In this document: piece after piece, positions 56,143 to 64,000 of the stretch
Layout of the letters: each line of letters begins with the position of its first letter
Numbering within the stretch: the first letter of the stretch is position 1
Origin: Tetraselmis striata
Taxonomy: Eukaryota; Chlorophyta; Chlorodendrophyceae; Chlorodendrales; Chlorodendraceae
Direction: 5' to 3'
DNA: 64,000 bases
Assembly (NCBI GenBank): GCA_006384855.1
Contig: VCJN01002223.1
Coordinates: forward strand, 186,001 to 250,000
Notes under the pieces: model-generated
Told to the model about the DNA's origin: nothing
The model's database searches: none
Seen by the model: the letters and a program-made list of their open reading frames with translations, nothing else
Made by a program: the position numbers and the translations under genes

Positions 56143-56377
56143 TGCACAATAGAAATGCTGACTTTAAGGGCAATTGTATGGGGCGCCATCGATAAGCTCC
56201 ATAATCCGCACTAGAGTTTATCTATAAATCACCATGCGGCCACTTGGGGGCGATCACGCAAGGGGTGAACATACGAAATACACGCTTGTAGCAGAATGTG
56301 TATCATGCAAGTGCTGGCGCGCACCCAAGCAAAGCCAAAAGTTTGCCAAAAGTGTAACACCCCATAACACTACATGC
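56143..56377 (-). repeat. Upstream flank of Tc1-like copy T2
   Basis: The reverse complement matches 18420-18640 (blocks CGTATGTTCACCC, AAGTGGCCGCAT and TTTCTATTGT). With 52054-50640 it forms one Tc1-like unit, now separated by the 4.1-kb repeat M insertion. Confidence 0.65.
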
Positions 56378-57210
56378 GTCAAAAGTAATGAACGAGTTTT
56401 TGGCCGCTCAACTTCAAATCGGTGCCCCACACGGTACAGCGAGCCGTTCGGTACCGTGTATATGTAACAAAACAAAGAGTCATTGTTACTTTCGGCCTGC
56501 GGCCTGCTGAGTGTTTGAGCGGCGCTCTCCGTAAGCGCGCACGCCCGTGCGTAGGATTGATTCTCGCAGTGGGCAGATTTCTTCGTAGTGAGGCGGGCCC
56601 ACCGCGCTCGAACCACGGTGCACCGACTTGGTGACGTAGGGGGACTTGAAAGGTGCGGGAGCGGGAACGACTAAGTACCGCAGACAGTTTACAGCCCCAC
56701 AGTGACCTTATGTGCTGCGCGCTTATATTGCGAGTTTTGCGCATTTTATTGCCGACCGGCACTTATTTCCGTTTTCCCGGCGCACACTAGCGGGCGGTTA
56801 TCGCTGAGTTTTGAAGCGTTTACGCCAAGCGCCGCCATGGGGTCGCGACGCAACATAATCCTTAGCCGTAATATCACCTCGCATGATGTCAGAGTAGAGC
56901 ACAGAAATACCCTAGATAACCCTAGATATGCACCGCGTGCTTATTGCGATGTAATGCCTTGACATGTTGCAAGATATAGCATTTCAGCGATGCGAGATGT
57001 AAATTCGAATAAGGATTTATGTGTCCACCATTTGTCGCTAGCCATCGGATTCACTGTGCGACTACCATGTACCCGTACTAAGGCCGGCTCGCTGGACGAA
57101 AGATGAGGATTGCCGCCCAAAGGAATGCAGCATTCGGTTTGGCGCGACATGTGGCGTGCACCCTGCGCACGGATTAAGACCCTAGCGTTCATTACTTTTG
57201 ACGCATGTGG
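56378..57210 (-). repeat. REP repeat, copy 7, both termini present
   Basis: The left end ATGCGTCAAAAGTAATGAAC and the right end GTTCATTACTTTTGACGCAT are perfect inverted copies. This copy defines the REP family termini best. Confidence 0.85.
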
Positions 57211-57299
57211 TAGCACGCCATGGTTATCGGTTCCGACGGTACGACGCGCTACCGGTTGTGAGGAAGGGTGCGCGTGGTGGAGAAGGTGAGTGAATTTGC

Positions 57300-58383
57300 C
57301 CTTTGCATATAATCTAGGATATAGTGCCAATTTACAGTCAGTGATGTCCGCAATAATTGGGTCATCAGTTCTGCGCCTCTGCTTGCCGATCAAGGCATCA
57401 GGATTATCTGTTGGCGCAGATACGGTATCCCAGGGTCTCAACTTAGAGACATGAAATACTGGGTGGCACTCAAGCTCAGGTGGGAGCTGTATTTTGTAGG
57501 CCTGAGGATTCACCTGTTCGATGACCTCATATGGTCCTACATATCGTTGCTTAAGTTTGGGACACTTCTGTCCGCGTATGATCAAATCATCCGTTTTGAT
57601 CATTATTTTATCACCGATTTGAAAAGATATCGGTTGCTTATTATTGTTTTTATCATAGTAGTACCTTTGATATTCTTTGGCTATTATAATAATATTTTCA
57701 TGCACCTGATTGTGTATATCCTGTATTTTCGACAGAATGTCTATGGTAGTTTCTCTCACTCCAGTTCTGGGGTTTACAATATCTATTGGCAACCGAGGGT
57801 GGAAGCCATATATTGCCTGGAATGGAGTAAACTTTGTTGTTGACGATTCTGTATTATTGTAATTGAACTCAGCGAGTGACAGGTAGTTCACCCTGTCCTC
57901 TTGGTTTTTGTAGCAGAAAGCTCGCAGCAACTGCTCAATGATTTTATTCAATATTTCAGTATGACCGTCAGTCTGCGGGTGATATGCAGTACTAAGATTT
58001 AAGGTTGTACCAAGCTGTTTGAACAGCTCTTGGAAATATGATGATGTATATTTTGTGTCCCGGTCCCCTATCATGCATGTACTGAGACCGTGGAGTTTGT
58101 ATATATATTTTTGATGTACAGTTGCGCCAGTTGAGGAGCCGAAATGGCTTTCTGGCAAGTAAGGTATAAAGTGTTCCTGTTTTGTGAACAAATCAACAAA
58201 GGTGGCAATACAGTCATAACCATCCACAGATGGTAAATTTGTGATACAGTCAAGACTGAAACATTCCCATGGTACAGTTGGTGTCGGCAGCGGCTGTGAA
58301 GCCGCTGCCGGAGCGTGTGTATGCAGCTTTGTCAGCTTACAGACTTTACAGTTTCGGATATACGTTTTCATATTTTGGTGCAT
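57300..58383 (-). pseudogene. Chromovirus 2A integrase
   Basis: FSLDCITNLPSVDGYDCIAT, IGDRDTKYTSSYFQEL and YHPQTDGHTEILNKIIEQLL carry the three catalytic acidic residues. KLKQRYVGPYEVIEQVNPQA and CHPVFHVSKLRPWDTVSA are the usual C-terminal integrase signatures. It ends in ALYPRLYAKGK, where a chromodomain should begin but LTR sequence follows. The frame then runs on into REP and is meaningless there. Confidence 0.88.
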
Positions 58384-58410
58384 GTGCGGCCAGCAAAATT
58401 TTCTTTTAAC

Positions 58411-59100
58411 CTATTTCTCAGTTCTGAGTATACCGTTATGGCCGGCCGTCTTAATATCATGATGTTCTTTGATGATGCTCTTTTTGAGCTCATCATCTGC
58501 AGGAATATATATTTTATCAGCTACCATATACAGTTCAGTATAGTTATCAAATCGTACTACTCCAGGGGGTAGCTTCTCCCTGTTTAACTTTGGGTCCTGC
58601 ATATATCTTAACTTTATAGTATTGAGGGAATTTTCATCCAACTGTACTGAGACAGTGGTAAGGTTGAGCCATTCAGTGATGTGCTCCAGATCCTCCTCAA
58701 AGGTCTGCATATAGTATGCATCTAACGATGCCTTCAGATCATCGCCTACTCAATGCGTCTGCCATATTTTGAGATCCTTTTTTATATACAATATCCATAT
58801 TGTCCATGTATGGTGAAATTATTTGGGACCAGGCAACAGGTTTTATGCTGAGCTTTTCCTGGGTTGGCAGGTGACGCAGAGTAGTATGATCGGTGACTAC
58901 AGTAAAATGTTTAACAAATGTAATGTCGCCAAGGCTGGAGAGCAATTACTACTCCCATGAATTCAGTATCATAGGTGGAATAGCGCAGTTGCGCATCCCT
59001 CAAGACCTTTGCCAGGTAAGCTACATGACGCAGCTGTCCGGCATTTGGGTCTTTCTGCATGCGCACCGCCCCCACAGCATATATCCCCCACCTAATTTTT
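58411..59100 (-). pseudogene. Chromovirus 2A RNase H and linker
   Basis: Three frames: RYSTYDTEFMGVVIALQPWR (RNase H), VVTDHTTLRHLPTQEKLS with KKGSQNMADALSRR, and DELKKSIIKEHHDIKTAGHN before the integrase zinc finger. Frameshifts near 58930 and 58720 divide them. Confidence 0.8.
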
Positions 59101-59247
59101 ATTTTAGGTCTTTTTGCCTGATATATCAGGCGGCGCGATGTGGCCGACAGGGCGCGGGAGCAGCCCGTCATCTGACGGGCGCGCTACGCGCCTAATGTGC
59201 TATGATGATTAGGGCTAGTGAGGGTATAGGATATATCCTCACATTAA

Positions 59248-59466
59248 TGTGAGGAAGGGTGCGCGTGGTGGAGAAGGTGAGTGCTATTCCACTAAGTGGT
59301 GGTGGAGAATGATCTGGTTACAGACCGACAGGCGCCGAGCCTGATATATCAGGCGGCGCGATGTGGCCGACAGGGCGCGGGAGCAGCCCGTCATCTGACG
59401 GGCGCGCTACGCGCCTAATGTGCTGTGATGATTAGGGCTAGTGAGGGTATAGGATATATCCTCACA
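59248..59466 (-). repeat. LTR of chromovirus copy 2B (3' LTR)
   Basis: 219 bp from TGTGAGGAAGGG to TATATCCTCACA; same family as the solo LTR at 29739. On the minus strand it is immediately preceded by the purine tract AGAGCGGGGTGGAA (59467-59480), which fits a polypurine primer, so this is a 3' LTR. Confidence 0.8.
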
Positions 59467-59480
59467 TTCCACCCCGCTCT

Positions 59481-59667
59481 GATGAATCTGAGTCATCGGA
59501 TTCACTGTGGAAACCTTTGCGGGTGGCTCGCCTTGGCAGCAAGGTATGCTGGCGAGGTCGAGATATGGTTGAAACGTTCAGTCAGCATAAAATGCTGCAT
59601 CAGCGGCGAATACCGCATCGTTTCATAGGGCATCCAATCATCTCCGGCTGCCGGGAAATTGTGAAAC
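59481..59667 (-). pseudogene. Chromovirus 2B chromodomain, distal part
   Basis: FKVRFHNFPAAGDDWMPYET and SPAYLAAKASHPQRFPQ. It is continuous, after removal of the LINE fragment, with the proximal part at 60591-60700. Confidence 0.65.
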
Positions 59668-59682
59668 CTCACTTTAAACAGC

Positions 59683-60575
59683 ACTCCTTCAACTTGGGCG
59701 GTCGCATACACTGATCACGTGGCACGTTGCTCTTGGGGCGACTCCAATCACACCGCACACAAGTGGGCGGCACATGGCCTTTCCGACATTTGCCACGACG
59801 TGAAGTCCGCGCTGGGCGTGGGTGTCCAGATCCTCACGGACCCGTCGGTGCTTGTTTCTCTTCCTAAGGGCAGCGACGGCCGGCCGGCTGATGTTGGGCC
59901 TTTTGGGTATGGCGGTATCCGCAGGAACACGGTTGCTGTCGATACCACCATTGCCCCTATCCTCGGCGTGTCAAGCTCGGATCCAACGACTGCTTTGCGG
60001 GCTGCAGAGCACCACAAAATCCAGAAGTATGACGAGGATGTTCGAAACGCCGCCGGCATGCTTCGCTTTGTTCCTTTCACCGTTTCCGAGTTTGGCTCGC
60101 TGGCCCCGCACGCTGAGGCTTTCTTGGTGGAGCTCGCGAAAGCTAGCCACACACACAATGGCCAAAAAATCGGCCAGCTCTTGTCTGCGTGGCGCCGCCG
60201 GTTCTCCTTGCTCATCAACATGGCACATGCAGACAACGTTCTTGGCGGGGTCGCGGCCGCGCGCGCGGCACGTCATGGTGCTCCTGCACCTGCGTCGCGT
60301 CGCTCGTCGGCATGTGTTGCTATGACCCAGGTCATTCATTGCTTGCAAGCGTCCTCGCCGCGGCTGATAGCCTACCCCGGGGTGGGGGTCCCTTTGGTTC
60401 CTGGCAGCTAAGCGACTTTGTGGTTCCCTTGGCTCCTCCTTGGTTCTTGGCTCTCTGGCCTCCTGCTCGACCTTGGTTTCAGGCTTATGTCTCTCTTTTG
60501 CTGGCAACCTTTCATAGTTGCTTTTAGTTCTGTTTGTAGTGCGCATTTATGAAAGCCCTGATGTAATAAGAATAT
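59683..60575 (+). mobile_element. LINE fragment with nuclease-like C-terminal domain, inserted in chromovirus 2B
   Basis: Flanked by a 15-bp duplication, CTCACTTTAAACAGC (59668-59682) and CTTACTTTAAACAGC (60576-60590), with one mismatch. The frame 59719-60411 encodes HTAHKWAAHGLSDICHDV, GSDGRPADVGPFGYGG, AVDTTIAPIL, AAEHHKIQKYDEDVRNAAGM and VPFTVSEFGSLAPHAEAFL. These belong to a widespread C-terminal domain of RLE-type LINEs in algae and oomycetes (R-P-A-D-V ... D-T/V-T). Only the 3' part of the element is present; a LINE different from LINE-A. Confidence 0.65.
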
Positions 60576-60590
60576 CTTACTTTAAACAGC

Positions 60591-60865
60591 AAGGCTTTGC
60601 CCCTTGCATATAATCTAGGATATAGTGCCAATTCACAGTCAGTGATGTCCGCAATAATTCGGTCATATAGTTCGGCGTCATATGGTCCTTTACCCTCACT
60701 CCGGTAGTCGCTAATACGAGTTGCCCGCGCGCGATCATCGGCACCATTCACTAGACGGGAGAGGAGGGCGGGAGGACGCAGCAACATATGCTGCACTATA
60801 ACCAGGCCCGGGCACATCCGCACGAGTGATATCACGCCATGCAGGCCGCGGCCACTGCACGACAC
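60591..60865 (-). pseudogene. Chromovirus 2B chromodomain, proximal part
   Basis: IIADITDCELALYPRLYARG followed by KALLFKVR; nearly identical to the end of the 2A integrase frame (ADITDCKLALYPRLYAKGK). Together with 59481-59667 it restores one chromodomain once the LINE is removed. The frame further upstream (VISLVRMCPGLVIVQ) is unassigned. Confidence 0.65.
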
Positions 60866-61037
60866 TGATAAGGCTACGTCCGAGTGCTATCGATTGTTTC
60901 TACCGGCTAGTACGGCTTGATGGAAAGCGCCCTTGAAACGCTGGCTTTCCCGTGCCTTGAAACTGGGCTGGTATCCGCCCCCCCCCCCCCCCCCCTTCCC
61001 TCTCCCCAACGCCCGGCCGCTGCACTCAGCTCCCCAG

Positions 61038-63053
61038 ATGGAACCGAGCGCTGGCACCCTAAAGCTACACGATGGGCTTGCGATTTTGAGTTTGCGCGCC
61101 CCGCAGGCGCGGGTATTGACCGCAGTGTTCGACGCCGTGGCGGAGATTGCGGTGAGCGCATCCACGCCGGAGTTGTGGTCCGACTCAAAGGACTCTGGGT
61201 TTGGTTGTCACCCCCTGCGTTGACCAACCCAGTCCCCCAGTCATCTCATCTTGCGGACGTATGTGGATGCAGGTGATTTTGAGGTCAGTGGGGCCAGAGG
61301 ATGCAGACGCGGGCGCAGGCAGCAGTGGGCTGAATGCCTTTGGCGACCAGCAGCTGAAGGCCGACTTGGCGGCGGACACCGTCATGTTCCGCAAGCTGCG
61401 CGAGTGTGGCGCTGTGCAGACTGCCAGCAGCGAGGAAAACACCGCAATGGAGCCCATGGGCGGCACCGGCTTCTCGGTGACCGCCCAGCGCACCATGTGT
61501 TGTTCGTGCAACGGCAGCCAGTGGCCGCGCAGCGCTACTTACCATTGCACCACCACTACCCCTTGTGCGAACAGGTGGCCTTTGATCCCGTGGACGGAAG
61601 CAGCATTTACCCCGCCAATTGGGCTGTTGGAACCATATTTGGCGTGTGGCCAGGTGCTGGCCTGCACTGTCTTGCCACGCAGGAGAAGGGAGGCCGGTGA
61701 AGGGAAGGAGCCGGGGGGGGGGGGGGGGGGGAGGGGAGTAGGTGCGGTGGCAGTCCTCTCATGCGAGACGCAGTGAGTGGCAGTATCCACTGGGTATTCG
61801 CCCGGCTGACACAGCAGCGACGGCAGGACAGCTGCTGCCGCCCATCTTGCGCCGCCGTTAGCGCGTCCATGAGTGGGCACGCATCTGTGTTTGCAGCGTT
61901 TTCTGTGTTTGCTGCTTTCCATGTGGTATGCGCAGGCAGTGGGTGTTGACCTGTCTGCAGCCGTGTGTGGCTAGCACATCCCGTAGCGTTGAACTAACTA
62001 AGCCGTAGCTTTCCAGGAGTAACAGCATATGTGATGGGCTCCGCTGGATGAGGGGCGTGCGGCCATGCTGTGTGACCCAGCCGAGACCCCCCTTGCCTTC
62101 CATTTGCCTTTCACAGGATCCACACTGCTCGGGCGCACCGGCAAGGAGCAGGTCGCTGCCGGCTTCAGTGTGTACGGCCCCCGGACAGTGCTGGTGTTGG
62201 CCAGGCCCGACGGTGAGCGCGCGCCACCGGTCACTGACATCGCACATGCACCCTCCTCTGCGAGCCCGCTGATGCGGCAACTGGTGGTTGGAGGGGACTG
62301 AGGTGGGCGCGACGTATAGGGGGCGGTACCGTCGTGGAGGAGTACACTCTGCTGGGTGGCGGCTGGGTGCTGACGCGCTCCGGGCTGCGGATCCCCGAGA
62401 GCCGCAAGACGTTTGCGCCAGCCAACCTGCGCGCCGCGGCGGGTAACGCCTCGTATCAGGAGCTCATGGCAGCATGGATGGGCGAGCAGTACACGCTGCG
62501 CTACTCCGGCGGCTTGGTGCCAGATGTGTACCACATTTTCGCCAAGGCACCCCCCCCCCCTCCTTCTCCTCTCCCCTGCCATGCAACCGCCACCCTGCTT
62601 ATGCAATATTCACTTGCTGAGCAGCATTTCTCTGCCAGCGGGAATATGCATCGCGGCGGGATTGCGGCAAAGCATTTCTGACTGAGTGAGGGCCCAGCGA
62701 TGGAGAGGGTAGAAATGCCACTGCTGCTGGGGTTGTGGCCGGGTGCGTTAAATGGCTGTTCAGGGCGCAGAAGCATGAAATGTTGCCTGCTTCACGATTG
62801 CTGGTGCCTGCCCACACAGGGAGGCGGAGTATTCTGCAACCCCGTCTCCAGCGCAGCGCCCGCCAAGCTGCGGCTGCTGTACGAGGTCGCGCCGCTTGCG
62901 TTTGTGGTTGAAGCTGCTGGGGGCGCTTCGAACAACGGTGAGGGCTCTGCGCTGCTGGCTGCTATCACCACCGCCGAGGTCCGCAGCCAGGTGGCGCTGG
63001 GATCCCGGGCAGAGGTGGACAGGTGCCTGCCGGCCCTCAAGTCGGGACTGTGA
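61038..63053 (+). CDS. Sedoheptulose-1,7-bisphosphatase-like protein (FBPase/SBPase family)
   Basis: Predicted Mg-dependent sugar bisphosphatase; the closest family by motif is the Calvin-cycle SBPase, which removes the C1 phosphate of sedoheptulose-1,7-bisphosphate in the chloroplast. Exons: 61038-61151, 61273-61476, 61575-61653, 62117-62212, 62320-62546, 62820-63053 (954 nt, 317 codons plus stop, all in phase). Motifs are NAFGDQQLKADLAADTVMF, ASSEENTAMEPMGGTGFS, VAFDPVDGSSIYPANWAVGT (metal-binding DP-DGSS), GKEQVAAGFSVYGPRT, MGEQYTLRYSGGLVPDVY and AKLRLLYEVAPLAF (FBPase-family active-site signature). All metal ligands are present. No transit peptide is seen from this ATG; an upstream exon (for example near 60917) may supply one. 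Intron 5 would use a GC donor (AAG|GCACCC). It could be a paralogue of the canonical plastid enzyme. Confidence 0.85.
61713..61731. repeat. Poly-G run in SBPase-like intron 3
   Basis: About 18-19 consecutive G between exon 3 and exon 4. Confidence 0.9.
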
Positions 63054-63216
63054 AGTGAGGCCGGGCATGGACGACACCGGGCGCTGCGAGCACTGGCAGG
63101 CGTGAGACAGCTGCCGGCATGCTGTGTTCATGCAATGGCTCAATGGCATGTCACTTGCCATGGCATTTTTGGCCACCTGTTGGCGCCCATGCTGCTGTAT
63201 ATAGTCTGATGAGCGG

Positions 63217-63233
63217 GGGGGGGGGGGGGGGGG
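63217..63233. repeat. Poly-G run downstream of the SBPase-like gene
   Basis: About 17 consecutive G in the 3' UTR or just beyond. Confidence 0.85.
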
Positions 63234-63294
63234 GTCGCACACACCGCCAGGGCGCCGGATGACACAGCTCAAACGCTGCGCCCAGTATAGGATG

Positions 63295-63299
63295 CTGTA
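63295..63299 (+). terminator. TGTAA poly(A) signal of the SBPase-like gene
   Basis: TGTAA lies about 240 nt after the stop, a typical distance for chlorophycean 3' UTRs. Confidence 0.5.
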
Positions 63300-63662
63300 A
63301 GTAACAAGCCTGGAATTCTTCAGTGGGGAATGATGTGGGGCACCCAGCATGGGTTCAGTGACGCCCGCAAGACTCAATCTTACACAATCTCGGCGACGCA
63401 GGCGGCCGGAGTGGACGGAACTGAGCCTTTTGCTGGTTATGCACACTTTTGCGTGGCGCGCACGCCAAGGGCGACCTTGATTGATCCGATCACCACACAA
63501 ATATACGCTGGGCACCCAACTGCACCCCACATCATCCTCAACGAGGCCCCTCCTCTGTTAATTGTGATGGCTGCGATGGTCCATGCTCACCGCCGCCGCC
63601 CGCCCAGAAGGCACTCCAGAACAGACGAGAATCCTCACTGCTTGGGAACAGCAGCGAACCTG
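63300..63662. other. Intergenic stretch
   Basis: The plus-strand open frame 63330-63740 has no recognised features and overlaps the minus-strand candidate below. Nothing else is supported. Confidence 0.35.
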
Positions 63663-63941
63663 TCAGAGCCATGGCTGCATGCAAGCACGGTCGTTGGGTC
63701 GAGCACTGCCCGTTCTGCCGTACCTGCTGTGGTTGAATGACTCAGCGTCTGTACTGATGCTGGCCTCTGCGTCATCGACGTCAGCCGTCACCTCTGCGTC
63801 TGCGGTGAAGCGGGCCAGGCGCATCTGGAAGGCAAACTCGCTCTGCGCCTCCAGGCTCTTCCTGATGCTGCCCAAAGCCCGCATGCCAATCCGCCACTCA
63901 GCCCAGCAGAAGGCGGAACATCCAGCGGGCGCAGAAGGCAT
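63663..63941 (-). CDS. Partial unrecognised gene at the window edge
   Basis: The minus-strand frame WRIGMRALGSIRKSLEAQSE followed by FAFQMRLARFTADAEVTADV looks like a real exon. A good donor (CACAGCAG|GTACGG) near 63722 would end it before the unconvincing tail. The frame may extend beyond 64000 and no family is recognised. It would be convergent with the SBPase-like gene. Confidence 0.35.
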   Translation of the reverse strand: MPSAPAGCSAFCWAEWRIGMRALGSIRKSLEAQSEFAFQMRLARFTADAEVTADVDDAEASISTDAESFNHSRYGRTGSARPNDRACMQPWL

Positions 63942-64000
63942 GGAGAGGGGCCCAAAGGAGGAATGCGAGTGGGGGGCGATAAAGCACCGGGGAGCTGCGC

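Larger units (their letters stand above)
57257..59243 (-). mobile_element. Second chromovirus, internally deleted copy 2A
   Basis: Bounded by the first ~127 bp of an LTR (59117-59243, minus-strand start TGTGAGGATATATCC) and the last ~41 bp of an LTR (57257-57297). Between them are RNase H, integrase and the start of the chromodomain region. Gag, protease and RT are missing, fused out between the LTR and RNase H. Confidence 0.8.

Overview
The window looks like nuclear DNA of a green alga, probably Chlamydomonadales. Three multi-exon genes with GC-rich exons and GT-AG introns are followed by TGTAA poly(A) signals, which is the volvocine pattern. About two thirds of the window is transposable-element sequence. 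Long G/C homopolymers sit in introns and intergenic DNA. The species cannot be named from the sequence.

Host genes: (1) 3189-7027 (+) is a Y-family translesion DNA polymerase eta with a C-terminal ubiquitin-binding motif and a PIP-like box. (2) 13810-8092 (-) is a nine-exon receptor-type cyclic-nucleotide phosphodiesterase. It has a signal peptide, an NMT1/THI5-like periplasmic-binding ectodomain, a Cys-rich GCC2/GCC3-like stalk, one membrane helix and a cytosolic PDE domain. The exon chain sums to 1016 codons plus stop. (3) 61038-63053 (+) is a six-exon sedoheptulose-1,7-bisphosphatase-like sugar phosphatase. A possible gene at 26800-28219 (-) and a partial one at 63663-63941 (-) are weaker. 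The three clear genes show no functional link to each other.

Transposon regions: 16.2-17.5 kb holds a hairpin MITE and two 5'-truncated LINE copies. 17.6-26.5 kb holds a Tc1/IS630-like transposon relic flanked by direct copies of a ~770-bp repeat (REP), split by a complete but defective Ty3/gypsy chromovirus (19253-24807). That chromovirus carries an adenine-methyltransferase-like domain. 29.7 kb has a solo LTR with a perfect target duplication. 30-39.4 kb has three more REP copies, one of them split by a 4.1-kb integrase-type DNA transposon (35211-39302) with 41-bp inverted termini. 40608-45196 is a nearly full-length LINE with a C-terminal restriction-like endonuclease and a 14-bp target duplication.

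49.9-57.2 kb is a second Tc1-like/REP composite in reverse orientation. It is broken by repeat M, which in turn contains a Harbinger-like TIR element and three 3'-end copies of the same LINE seated in a CTGGTA-type microsatellite. 57.2-60.9 kb holds two deleted copies of a second chromovirus, one split by a LINE fragment with a 15-bp target duplication.

All assignments rest on reading motifs, splice sites and repeat boundaries by eye; no database search was run.
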